Part shown: positions 44,541-54,951 of the stretch, piece by piece
Position numbering within the stretch: the stretch's first letter is position 1
Layout of the letters: each line of letters opens with the position of its first letter
Source of the DNA: Penium margaritaceum
Lineage: Eukaryota; Streptophyta; Zygnematophyceae; Desmidiales; Peniaceae
Direction of reading: 5' to 3'
Assembly: GCA_023375785.1 (NCBI GenBank)
Contig: SZWC01000810.1
Coordinates: forward strand, 287,052 to 351,051
DNA: 64,000 nt
Position numbers and translations under genes: made by a program
The notes under the pieces: generated by a model
What the model saw: only the letters and a program-made list of their open reading frames with translations
What the model was told of the DNA's origin: nothing
Databases searched by the model: none

Positions 44541-45262
44541 TCCTCTCCCATTGCAACCTCCCCTCCTTGCCCTGACCGACCCCCTTCCCGCGCCTGTGTC
44601 CCTCCCCACCACCCTCCCACTACCCGTCTCCCTGTGTGCTCCTCTCCACCTCCACACCTTGTCCCTCACCTCAGTGGGGTTGAGGTCCCCCTCCTCCAAT
44701 CCCCAGGAGACTCCGGCTTCCGATGTTGCTCCCCATCCCCCCCCCCCCACGCTCTTGTCGACCCCGCCTTTCCCTCCTCTCTGCCTATGCTCTCTATCGT
44801 GCGCCCCCCAAGTCATCCCCTACCTCCGCACCCTCCCCCTGCTCCCTACCTCCTCTCGTGATCCTGTCCTAGTGCCAGTCCCCTCTGGCACACCTGATCT
44901 AGTGCCAATGTCAGGCCCGTCTGGCACACATGATCTCGTGTCATCATTAGTCGAGTCTGGCAAACCTGAACCGTGCCAGCATCAGGTTCCCCTTAGTACA
45001 CCTGAACCCGTGTTAGCGTCAGTTTCCTCTGGAAAATCTGCTCCAATCCTAGTGCCAGGCCCCTCTGGCACACCTGATCATGTGTCAGCATCAGTTCCCT
45101 CTTGTGTATCTGGTATAGTGCCTCTATCCATTTCCTCTGGCACACATGGTCCTGCACTGGTGAAAACATCTTTAGTTGTACGTGGCCAGGACTCACATGT
45201 CTCCTCTCCCATTCCTTATTACTCCACGGCCCCTGCAGCTATGGCCTTGCCGCTTGCTATGT
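44541..45262 (+). pseudogene. Copia H hinge region, Pro/Ser-rich
   Basis: A 237-codon open frame (44551-45264) rich in Pro, Ser and Thr. It has no domain but corresponds in place and composition to the integrase-RT linker of copia K. Its second half is a 12-residue tandem repeat. The Gag, protease and integrase regions of this element are missing; the LINE relic lies directly upstream. Confidence 0.55.
44864..45160 (+). repeat. Coding minisatellite with a 36 bp (12-residue) period
   Basis: About eight degenerate units begin with GTG and carry SGTP-like cores (PSGTPDLVP, PSGTHDLVS, STPEPVLAS, SGTPDHVSA, SGTHGPALV). Unit lengths run from 30 to 42 bp, all keeping the frame. It is a low-complexity repeat of the hinge. 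Confidence 0.75.
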
Positions 45263-45639
45263 AACCCAAGGTGAGCACGTCAGCATCCGGCTAATCTCGT
45301 AATCCCGGTGGTTGTTTCTGACCACTGGCCACTAGGGCACAACAGACAGCTGATTTGGTGCCAAGACGCCCAATTCGCAATGTTCATAGTGGCAAGCCTG
45401 GCACGAAGTCCCTTGGCCTGAGTGTCGAGGGAGAATACAGTGAGGTGCACTGAGCGTGCCCTATAGACCATGAGTTGATCTCCCGTGAGTTCTCAGTCAC
45501 TTGCGATGTTGTAGCTAATCTTGTCGTGGTCAGGCTGAGTCCAAAGGTAGGAGTTCTGGCCACCAGTAGCTCTCCCTAAAGAGTGCCTAATGCATGCACA
45601 TTGCAGGAGGCACTTTTGGCTGAGGACACAAAGCTAAAG

Positions 45640-46574
45640 CATACTGTCTGTGTTTAGAATCTGACAGCCATCCTTGAGCACGGTGTCGACGAGCTTGTCA
45701 ACCTCTCGCCTGGGCAAAAGGATGTACAGGTCAAGAGGGTCTTTTGCAAGAAGGTAAAGCCTGACGGCTCAGTGGATCGCTACAAGGCCTGCTTGACTGC
45801 CAAGGGGTTCTCACAGGTCAAGGGTGTGGATTTCACTAACACATTCCACCCGTTTGCCGTATGACCACCACTCTTGCCTTGTTTGGGGTTGTTTCTCACC
45901 ATCATTGGGAGCTACACCAGGTGGATGTGTAGAATGTGTTCTTTCATGGCACTGTAAAGGAGAAGATCTACATGGTCTAAGCTTTGAGGTCAGTGACAAG
46001 GCCTTGTACAGCCTGTAGTAGTCACCACGGTGTTGGAACCTGGAAATCGCTTGCACACTGACACGTGTAGTCTACGTGTAGAGTGATGCCTACCTGTCCC
46101 TCTTTTTTATCAAACAGTTGATATCTTCGTCGCCATCCTGGTCTATGTGCATGATCTCATTATCACGTTTTTCAATTGAGGTCATCATGGTGACCAAGGT
46201 AGTCCTTCAATCTACCTACAAGATCAAGGACCTTGGTCCTGTAACTATGTATGGAGATCATACGTGCTTATCAGAGGTAAACACTCTAACTACACCAAGC
46301 ATGTTATGCCCGCGTATTAGGGGAGCGGTTTACAAACCTCCTTCATGCAGTTCACATAGCCTCCACCCCTATCACCTCTGAAAAGCAGGATTTCATGAAT
46401 GTGGATGATCTAGTGTAGCTGATGGAGACAATGGATATGACCTTGTACTTGCACCTTTTTGGCTCTTTGATGTTTTTGGCGACGACCATACAACCAGATA
46501 TCGCCTTTGCTGTCAACCTCCTTGCCTAGTTCTTGCAGCGTCCTCGAGAGAGAGCCTTTCACTCGGCTGTGTGA
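45640..46574 (+). pseudogene. Copia H reverse transcriptase, broken
   Basis: The pieces are ILEHGVDELVNLSPG and VFCKKVKPDGSVDRYKACLTAKGFSQVKGVDF (45670-45835), a stop after FHPFAV, HHHWELHQVDV-like remnants in another frame near 45900, and VAILVYVHDLIIT (about 46130-46170), where YVDD has become YVHD. Then LYLHLFGSLMFLATT and PDIAFAVNLLA lead to a stop near 46527. The catalytic Asp is lost. The sequence is closest to copia K here. The frame is then cut by the solo LTR at 46575. Confidence 0.8.
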
Positions 46575-47229
46575 TGATGGAAACGGGGGCAGCCCTCAGG
46601 GAGGTGATCAGGCTCACTAAGAGCCGCCTAGGCAGGAACAACTGTTTGTGAGAGGGAGTTGCAGATTGCACATACAGAAATCACGGAAGCGAATGTAGGT
46701 TTGCAGAGAATGTGATTGTTTGAATCAACTCTTGGAGAAAACTGAAAAAGCACATCATTATAGCTTTCCAAAAAGCCTTTATGTGCCTCATTTGGCTACG
46801 AGAGGACTGAGATACACTCTTTCAAAGTTAACCCTCTAGCGCACTTTCCTAGCCTAGCGGGATGAGCGGCAGTCACCTTGTCACACATGAGAATTATGTC
46901 TCACACAAACTGCACGACCAGTAATCATGGACTGCTCCTTCCTTGAAGTCTCTTGGAGGTCCTCCAGCAAGATTTTCTTCTTACAGGCCGCTCTCACCCG
47001 TCCTGGTCAATAATTCTGCCCCCTTTTCAGCTCAAAATGCTCAGGTTGTGACTTGAACCCGACCCATGATCTCCAAGCTTTGGAAATCCATATCTCACTC
47101 AAAAAGACTCCGAATTGAGTTCCATAAAGTGCGTTGGAACCTGTGAAACATCTTCTATGAATATTTCATACAAGATTATTTCTATCAAACAACCTTTTTT
47201 GTTACTTTCTGGTACCTTCATATCCATCA
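46575..47229 (-). repeat. Solo LTR of family B with a perfect target duplication
   Basis: A 655 bp LTR with ends TGATGG / CCATCA, in the same orientation as 3092-3740. It is flanked on both sides by the identical pentamer tgtga (46570-46574 and 47230-47234). No internal sequence remains, so the element was lost by LTR-LTR recombination. Confidence 0.95.
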
Positions 47230-47234
47230 TGTGA

Positions 47235-47778
47235 GTGGTGTCATATGAGGTTTCCACATCGTACCTCAAAATCAGCTTTTAACACCAGTATTTGGTTGTT
47301 GTTTACGGATACAAAGAAAACAAGTGGGCATGGATTTCCAATGGGTACAGTTAGACAGGCCGCCCATTCCTATTGGGTGTTACTCCAATGCTGTGGCATA
47401 GTGGTCAAGCAGGGCTACATTGCAGGTAGCTCCTTAGAGGCTCAATATATCACATAGTGGGCTAGGTTGCTGAGGTGGTGTGGCTGCAGCATATGCTTCA
47501 AAAGTTGCATAAGTTTATGCCTTACTTCATTTTGCATTGTGACAACAAGAGTGCTCTTGCCATTGTTGAGAACTTTAGTGTGTTTAAAACCAAGCACAAA
47601 CTACATTACTGTTGAGAATCATTTTATGCATTATCTTGTGGAGCACAAGGTGCTCTCCTTCACCAACGTTGACACAGACATGCAGAGAGCTGACTTCCTG
47701 GCGAAGGGATTAGCGTGTGGAACATTCATGCTAGCCATTTTTCTTGTCGGGCTTCACTCATTGCCTGAGGGTTGGTGA
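47235..47778 (+). pseudogene. Copia H RNase H, broken
   Basis: After the solo LTR the copia frame resumes. Remnants include a fragment corresponding to SGYV..W.SKKQ, then HCDNKSALAIVENFSVF near 47525-47580 and VENHFMHYLVEHKVLSF with DMQRADFLAKGLA near 47605-47710. The tail (LHSLPEGW, ending 47778) closely resembles that of copia K (LCSLPESG). Stops and frame changes are present. Confidence 0.8.
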
Positions 47779-47876
47779 GAGTGGGATGTGCAAGTATGGA
47801 TTGTTGAGTATCTCCTTGCACAACTGTGTCAATCTTGCACATGTATGAACATGTGCACCATCATGTCATGGGAGAG

Positions 47877-48078
47877 TCTTATGATATGAGCCGTCCCCGC
47901 CTGTTTGTACACCATAGTATGGCCACTCAGTCGTGTCCATGCTTGTGCAAATCCCTGATGTAGACCTAGCTGGCATCGGAGCACCAAAAGATGATGATCC
48001 CACCCACAAGCAGTTGCCAAACAGTTACTACGATGTACCGGATGCTTACTGGGATGCTCTACAATTGCATGTCATTCT
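47877..48078 (+). repeat. Copia H 3' LTR, first part
   Basis: After the polypurine tract remnant 'catgggagag', the sequence aligns with the start of the copia K LTR (TGTTGTGATTTGTG ...), except that the first dinucleotide is TC. It is cut at 48079 by the gypsy J insertion. The rest of the LTR is not visible on the far side of gypsy J. Confidence 0.65.
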
Positions 48079-48703
48079 TGTTGCTTCCCTGACATACACG
48101 AGTCCCTAAAACTTGTGCATTGGCATTTTTTTCATTACATTTCTGGTCCACCGCGCGGTGACTTCTGGATGTTTATGCCGTTCGGCCAAGGGCATTTTTG
48201 CCAACTACCCTGACCTCCGGTGTTCTGTTCCATAAGTTTTTAACAGTTTTGACCACTTTCCAGAAGGTCGACAAAAGTTTGACGAACCATATCGATGTTA
48301 GGATAACGTTAGGTCAACTTCTCGACAACGCTCGACTTTCATAAAGAAGCGTCGCAATATTCTTGAATCCCCCCAAATTCTCGGCGGAGCTTCTCGAATC
48401 CACCACTCACTACGTGACCTTGCACGCGTCACTCGTCTCGAACGCCGAAGACCCAACTTATGCTTCATGCAGAGAATGAAGCATTAGTTGGGTCTTCGGC
48501 TTCATTCTCACAAGTATTTGGTGTGCATGAAGCATAAGCTTTATTCTCATAACAACTTTTGAGAATGAAGCTTATGATTCATACATAACAACCTGCTTAC
48601 ACTTGTTGCTTAACATTAATCATCCAGTTGTCCCGAACTCCCGAATCATCTTTTGTCTTGTACCTCATCCCTCTAAACCACCTAAATTCTGCTTGGTGTA
48701 ACA
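48079..48703 (+). repeat. Gypsy J 5' LTR
   Basis: A 625 bp LTR from TGTTGC to TGTAACA, homologous to 53702-54198 plus 62058-62113. It has gained a foldback insertion (48444-48500) that the 3' LTR lacks. Confidence 0.88.
48444..48500. repeat. 25 bp inverted repeat in the gypsy J 5' LTR
   Basis: Two 25 bp arms (48444-48468 and 48476-48500) with a single mismatch are separated by seven bases. The left arm is native LTR; the right arm is absent from the 3' LTR, so it was added as an inverted copy. A further imperfect inverted repeat follows at about 48537-48574. Confidence 0.85.
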
Positions 48704-48705
48704 CT

Positions 48706-48717
48706 TGATATCAGAGC
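48706..48717 (+). promoter_or_regulatory. Gypsy J primer-binding site
   Basis: TGATATCAGAGC lies two bases after the LTR. It differs by one base from TGGTATCAGAGC, complementary to the initiator tRNA-Met 3' end. Confidence 0.85.
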
Positions 48718-48778
48718 ATAACGGCGCTGGAGGGGCAACCAATGCATTAAGTACCTAGCAATAACCTCGTACGATTCC

Positions 48779-50040
48779 TTGATGCATCTCCACCATTTAG
48801 AAGATCGCAGACTTCACAACGACAATGGTGAACAGAGCAAGTACACTAGGCGACGAGCAGCAGTTCCCAACGAGAACTCCGGCAATGGCATTTCAATAGT
48901 ACGCAAAAAACGACGCTCTCTCACCAGGCAAATCAGACGGCAGCAACAACTTTCACAAGAAATGGTGCAACACCGACACACCCGACGACCAATCCGGTGA
49001 CAAACCCCACGAGCTTTGCAAACCATTCGCCCACTTGGAACGACACCTCACACGATGGGAGGCACCAGCCGACAAGCGCGAATCAACAAAGAAATGTACC
49101 AGAAATTGTCGAGACTCAAGAGCCTAAACAACCACCTGCTCCAACAGCTCAACAAGGTGATGGAGGACCTTTGAGTTTCTTGTGCGCACAAAGCAGTGCT
49201 CACCTAAAGAAACTTGCAACTCTTGAGTGAACCCCAGATTTGACCGGCAATTCCCGGACCGTTCGATCCCACAAAATCCAAGGGACCGACGATCAGGATG
49301 TGGCTGGCGAGTTGAAAGGTGTACCTCACCGCTGCTAGGATCAACAACGACAAAAGAAAATTGACCTTGCGGCCTCTTTTTTGCGTAGCACAGCTTTGAG
49401 TTGGTGGTCTGATCTAAAAGCCATCTAGAGGCACCAAGAGAACGGCAGAGGTGCATGAACGACTCTCGCGTCGGCTCTCACATTGATGACCACATTTATA
49501 ATACCTATCAAGCAAACAAAATCCGACGTGGCACGACTATGTTACGACACCAGAAACATGGAGGGACTTTGCACATGCTACCCTCGCTCGCTTTGGGGAG
49601 CTAAACGAGAAGTCTGACGTAAGGTACAGACTCCAACGTTTGCATCAAAAGTCCAACATAGTAGAGTACACTTGTCGTTTTCGCGGAATCGTCACCAGTA
49701 GCAACCTCGCCCCAGACAAACTATGCTTCTACTCTGACAATGGCCTTAAACAAGACATTGGAAAAGCAATCACCATTTCTGGCATCCAAGACAACCTTCT
49801 ACAAATGATTACATTAGCCTACCACGTTCATAGCGTCCACTACAGTGCTTGGATGCATGAACTCAACGCCTGGCGACCCCAAGGCCGCAATCCTTATCAT
49901 GGAGAAGGGAAATCACAATTGACGGAAACCTCGTCTTCGATGGAAATTGACACCATCAATTAGCGCAATCAATGGCTTTGAAGGACTTGTGGAGAACCAG
50001 GTCATATCTTGCGCAACTGCCAAAAGCGACAATAGCAAGC
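48779..50040 (+). pseudogene. Gypsy J Gag region, broken
   Basis: The recognisable Gag core is RLHQKSNIVEYTCRFRGIV near 49634-49695, as in retrotransposon Gag capsid domains, within an open frame 49640-49963. A half zinc knuckle (CGEPGHILRNC) follows at about 49994-50026, with a stop just upstream and the first Cys missing. Earlier frames (48779-49230) are charged and Gln-rich, with no motif. Gag forms the particle and binds RNA. Confidence 0.65.
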
Positions 50041-50246
50041 CAAAAAGGGGGGAAGTTGCAGAAAAAAGAGTGAAGATTCGGGAAACGGCTAAGGAAAGGA
50101 CTAGATGATGAGGCTGCTTACTGGTCAAAGGAATTTGCGCCGACCGATCGCCCATCCGAGCGGTTTATATCACCGCAAAGGAGGGTTCCTGAGATCACAA
50201 TATTCGACAAGGGGTAAAGGAAAACCAACTGGCGATACTACTAAGA

Positions 50247-50465
50247 GTGAAATCGTGGGGTTGTAAAAGTCGTAGAACGGTACTGGCACTACTGAACGAA
50301 GGAGCTCTGTTTATCTTCGTCAACAACAACATGGTTCAAAAGGGAGGTTTGCTGACCAAACCACGAGTGTTTGAAGGAAAAACCGTCGACGAACGACTAC
50401 AGATCCGTCGACTTCCCGAACCACTCCATCTACAAATCAAATATCTGCAGGACGTAATGGTCTAA
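50247..50465 (+). pseudogene. Gypsy J protease remnant
   Basis: A 72-codon frame with RTVLALLNEGALFIFVNNNMVQK. In gypsy proteases this region reads ALLDSGAxxxFV; here Asp-Ser is Asn-Glu, so the catalytic Asp is lost. Confidence 0.6.
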
Positions 50466-50746
50466 AAGACTTACCCAATGAGCGATCATAAATCATCCTC
50501 GAATGAGATTTCCTAGACTCGCATAATCTACAAGTCGAGAGGAGAAGCGGAGTATTATACGTCAACATTCATGGTAAAAAGTGACACTTGTCTCTGATCG
50601 AACGACCCATGACACAACGACGGTTATGGGAAGCAGCAAAGGTGGAAGCATTAGAGGAAGTTGCGGCAGCCACAAAACGCCGACCGATATCTCTGGGCGT
50701 GGCCAAATGATACCTGAAACACAGAGTCCAAGCATGGCTGGTCCAC

Positions 50747-52280
50747 TTGGAAGCAGGGGAAACCAAAGAAATTGCAGCAGCCGAAGCAACATCAACGACC
50801 TCGACACCTGAGAAATTTTCAAGCGTACCAAAGGAGTTCGCGGAGCTTATCGGGGAGTTTGAAGGGGTTTTTCCCAGTAAAGTACCCCGAGAGTTACCAC
50901 CACAACGCGACATGGACCATCAGATAGACCTGAAGCCGGGTAGTAGACCGACGTTAAGGGGGACCTATCAGCTTGGCGATCATGAGCTGACCAAACTCAA
51001 GAAGCACTTGGACAAGATGCTCGGTCAGGAGTTGATGAGACCCACCATGTCACCTTATGTAGCACCAGTCCTTTTCATGAAAAAGAAAACCAGAGAGATG
51101 CGGATGCGCATGGACTACCTAGCGTTGAACAACATTACCATCAAGAACCGTTACTCCCTCCCACGAGCAGATAAACTTTTAAATCAACTCCGAGGGGCAA
51201 GAACTTTCAACAAGATTGACCTATGCATCGGTTATCATCAGATCCGCGTGTCTGATAAGGACGTCAAGATGGCATTCTACACCAGATAATGGCACTTTGA
51301 TTTCACTTTGATGTCGTTTGGACTCACGAATGCCTCCGGAACATTTATTGCGACAATGATCAACAATTTTCACCCGTACCTCGACGATTTTTTTGTCATG
51401 TATACCGAAGACATCAATGTGTGTCGGTGCATCCCGGAGGAGCACAATGGACATCCCTAAAAAGCTCTCGAAGTTCTATAGAGAAAGAAAGTTTTCACAA
51501 AACTCTAGAACTACGACTTTGGTCACCATTCGATCCACTTTTTTTGCCACATCATCGGCGGCGGGCACATCACCATGGACCTGAAAAAAGTGGATGCAGT
51601 CTCTAGTTGGCCGAAACCCACAAATACTTTGGAAATCTAGGTGTTTTTTGGCTTTTGCAACTTCTATCGTCGATCAGCAAAGGACTACGTTCGAGTGTCA
51701 GCACCTCTCTCTAATCTCACCCGGAAAATCACCGAGTGGAATTGGAAGGTTAGCAAACAAGAATCCTTTAACTCTTTGAGAAACGCTCTGACCTCAACGC
51801 CAGCCCTTCATTTGCTGATCTAACAATGGACTACATCATGGCCACCGATACGTCCGATCGAGCCATCAGAGCATTCTTCTCCAAGACAACGGCGGTGGAG
51901 AGCATTGCTCGCATACATGTCCGGAAAACTACGAGGACCGGAAATGAACCACAAGGTACAAGAGATGGAGATGCTCGTACTCTTCCATGCGTTCAAGACA
52001 TGGTGGTACAACTTGGAATGCCGGCGATGCATCATTCGCACCAACCATCACGCCACAAAAAATCTCAAGACCCAGCCAAATCTACGTCGTCAACAAGCTC
52101 GATGGTGGAGTTCCTCAAGTCCAACTTCGACAACGAGATCAAGTACCGGCCTACAAAAACAAATCCGGTAGATGCTCTAAGTCGGAGACCTGATTTAATG
52201 GCTGAGATCAGCACACTACTATTCAAACGAGACCTAAACCTTGTGAGGTTGTATGCAAAGGGTTGCAAGGAGTTCAACGG
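50747..52280 (+). pseudogene. Gypsy J reverse transcriptase and RNase H, broken
   Basis: RT runs in one frame from about 50747 to a stop at 51287: PPQRDMDHQIDLKPG, SPYVAPVLFMKKK, MRMDYLALNNITIKNRYSLP, FNKIDLCIGYHQIRV. It then continues with FDFTLMSFGLTNASGTF and PYLDDFFVMYTEDI (about 51373-51417), where the catalytic YLDD position is YTED. RNase H remnants follow: FFGFCNFYRRS near 51640 and the region to 52280 (LEMLVLFHAFKTW-type, then PVDALSRRPDL near 52170). RT and RNase H precede integrase, which defines Ty3/gypsy. Many stops and frameshifts are present. Confidence 0.85.
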
Positions 52281-52329
52281 ATAGGACAAATCCAAGTTCT
52301 GGATCAACAACCCAACTGACAACGGTGAT

Positions 52330-53330
52330 TCACTCGTCATGTTTTTGTTCCTCCAAACAAGAAAATACGGTGGATACTATTAGAGGAGTGCAACGACACC
52401 GGTCCAGGTGGACACTTCCGCAAGGACAAGATGCTTAAAAAACTGGTCAAATATTACTAGTGGGACAAGATGCACATTGACGTGGCGGCCTCCTGCAAAT
52501 TGTGCGACACCAGTCAGAGACAAAAATCTCGTCGCACGCGACCACTTGATCTACTCCAAATCCTACCCATTCCGACATAATCGTGGGCTGGCATCAGCAT
52601 GCATTTTGTAGCAAGACTAACATCATATCCCTGGGGGGTGCCCCAGGGATATGATGTTATCCTCATCGTGGTGGAAAGATTTTCCAAGATATCACATTTT
52701 TCCTGACAACAACCGCTGTCACCACAAAAGGAATGGCACATCTCTCTTTGTATCTGATCGTATGGATGCACATCGTGCCACGTACCATCATCGGCGATCG
52801 AGACGGCCGCTTCACCAGCCGTTTTTGGCACGAACTAATGATGCATTGTGATTGTCATATCCAGTTATCAGCGACAATCCATCCTCACAGTGATGGGCAA
52901 ACCGAGCGAACCAATCAGAAACTCAAACAACTTCTTCGAACTTTATGCAAGCCACACGACAATAATTGGATAGCAAAACTGTCAACCGCCGAACTCACAC
53001 ACAACTCCGCCACTTCCACCACAAGTGGTAAAATACCTTTCAAAGTGGTGTACGACAAACGTCCCGCCACACCGACTGGATTACAAAGTATAAAAAAACA
53101 CATCCCCGCGGTTGACATTCACCACCGAAACTTTGCAATCATCTGGCAGCAAAAACAGTAAACCCTCGCAAAGACGCAAGCAGCCATGAAGCGGGCAGTG
53201 GAACGACATTGCAGTGATGACGTGTTTAGTGCTGGCGATCATGTCCTCCTTAGCTTGATGACTATTCAACTTTGAGGAAAGGACTCCACGAAGCTCAAAC
53301 CCCAATCATTGGTACCATTTGAGATCCATA
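52330..53330 (+). pseudogene. Gypsy J integrase, broken
   Basis: Integrase inserts the DNA copy. VILIVVERFSKISHFFLTT (52660-52715) precedes GDRDGRFTSRFWHEL near 52793-52837 (catalytic Asp) and HPHSDGQTERTNQKL near 52881-52925 (catalytic Glu). After TAELTHNSATSTTSGKIPF the frame ends at 53159. The part that should carry the first catalytic Asp has been overwritten by a foldback insertion (52618-52659). Confidence 0.85.
52618..52659. repeat. Perfect 19 bp inverted repeat in gypsy J integrase
   Basis: Two 19 bp arms with no mismatch are separated by four bases (GGTG). The right arm encodes the normal PQGYDV integrase segment; the left arm is its inverted copy and replaces upstream coding sequence. 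Confidence 0.9.
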
Positions 53331-53439
53331 ATGTGCTAATCCCAATCGTCGCTCGACTCTGCCTACCCGCCAACATTGCAATTCATCTTGTCTTCCATAC
53401 CAGCAAGCTCAAGCACTACCGGGACCCAAGCACGGACTT

Positions 53440-53660
53440 CCTAGGCAGAAAAGACGCTCCTCCATCTCATGTACAAACGGACGGGGATACAAAGTATGTG
53501 ATCAAACATATCCTCGAACATCCACAGAGTGGAAAAACTATCCAGTATCTGGTAAAATGGCACGACTACGACGGCGCGCACAATAGCTAGGAGCCCAACG
53601 ACAACCTCTGGGACATCGATCGTCTGATCGACTGTTACTTTTGCCGCCACCGGGCTAAGT
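53440..53660 (+). pseudogene. Gypsy J chromodomain
   Basis: YVIKHILEHPQSGKTIQYLVKWHDYDGAHNS, a stop, then EPNDNLWDIDRLID (about 53489-53634) matches a chromodomain: an aromatic/LVKW core and a (W)EP motif, with the Trp codon turned to TAG at 53588. Chromodomains at the integrase end are typical of chromoviruses and bind modified histones to direct insertion into heterochromatin. Confidence 0.82.
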
Positions 53661-53690
53661 CTGCCAGCGCACCAGGACGTCATGGCTACA

Positions 53691-53701
53691 AGGGGGGGAA
53701 G
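53691..53701 (+). promoter_or_regulatory. Gypsy J polypurine tract
   Basis: AGGGGGGGAAG lies directly before the 3' LTR start TGTTACA. Confidence 0.8.
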
Positions 53702-54198
53702 TGTTACATCCCTGGCGTACACGAGTCCCTAAAACTTGCGCATCGGGATTGTTGTTGTTGCATTCATGGCCCACCCAGCGGCGACTTCTGGATTTTTATG
53801 CCGTTTGGCCGAGGGTATTTTGGACAAATACACAGACCTCCAGTGTTCCCTTCCAGATGTTTCTGACAACTTCGACCACCTTTCAAAAAGGTAGACAAGA
53901 GTGTCGCGAATCATAACGATGTTTTGATATCATTCAGTCAAATTCTTGACGACACTCGACTGTTACAAAGAAGCATCACAATACTCTCCAAGCCCGTTGA
54001 CTTCTTGGTGGAGCTTCTCAAATCCACCACTCACGACACAGCCTTGCACGCATTGCTCGGCTCGAACGCTGAAGACCGGACTTATGCTTCATCGTCATTC
54101 TCAGCATTGTACACATGTGCTCGATGCACCCAACACATGTCATCAAAGTACAATTGCTCCTTATCATTAACTATCCAGCTGTCCCAAACTCTAGCATC
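53702..54198 (+). repeat. Gypsy J 3' LTR, first part
   Basis: TGTTACATCCCTGG to 54198, aligned with the 5' LTR. It is interrupted by copia K, with the pentamer gcatc on both sides of the insertion (54194-54198 and 62053-62057). The remainder of the LTR is 62058-62113. Confidence 0.9.
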
Positions 54199-54844
54199 TG
54201 AGAAAATGTGTGGAAGCTTCCTAGCGATATTGCCGCTGACTAGGCGTCAGTGCCTGGTCAGACGGTGACGACAATTACAAGTCGTGCACAGAACGGCAAG
54301 GGTCTGACTAGGGGACACAAGGCAAAGTGTCAGAATGCTTCAATAGCATTTGCCAATAGAAATGACAAATGACAGGTCCATGGCATAAGTACCTGCCGCG
54401 GCGCACGGCAGGTGTCGCACGCGGCGGTGCAAGGTCTGTCCTAAAACCGACCCAAAACCACTGTTTTGGCCGTAACTCTGTGCAGACAAGTCAGAACGCT
54501 ACGCTGTCTGAACCTACACGTACAGAATCTCTAGCTCCGGACGCTACGACTGGTCACATGCATGCATCCGGCAACAAACAGTGGACATACAATGCAAAGA
54601 CATGCAAATCAGGCCCACGGCCAGTCCACCGATGAAATCCTACAAGTTGCAGAAAAACTGCAGAAGGTCCCAGACAGGATCCAGGACTCTGTGGCGACCG
54701 TCCATCAGCTCCGAGCAGGTAGTCCACCCCCAGACGACACCCCGGTGCCACCTGGGTCCGCATCAGGGATCGACACGAACATGGACACGGCCGAGTGGTC
54801 ACAATGAACTGTACAGGTTGACAGGAACGTCACAAATCACAACA
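54199..54844 (-). repeat. Copia K 3' LTR (left copy)
   Basis: A 646 bp LTR with ends TGAGAA / CACAACA. On the minus strand it starts TGTTGTGATTTGTG. Homologous to 60737-62052, to 63373-64000, and, over its last 400 bp (minus sense), to the element E LTR. Confidence 0.92.
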
Positions 54845-54854
54845 CTCCCCCATG
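54845..54854 (-). promoter_or_regulatory. Copia K polypurine tract
   Basis: Reads CATGGGGGAG on the minus strand, just before the 3' LTR. Confidence 0.75.
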
Positions 54855-54951
54855 ACCCGATGGTACGCATGTCCATACACGTGCAGCACTGAAACGAGTG
54901 CAACAACGAGTGCAAGAACAGTCGTGAAACAGACACAGACACACCCCGTAC

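Noticed and set aside
48444-48574. CRISPR-like direct repeats
   Set aside because: The repeats are inverted, not regularly spaced direct repeats, and lie in a gypsy LTR of a plant genome.
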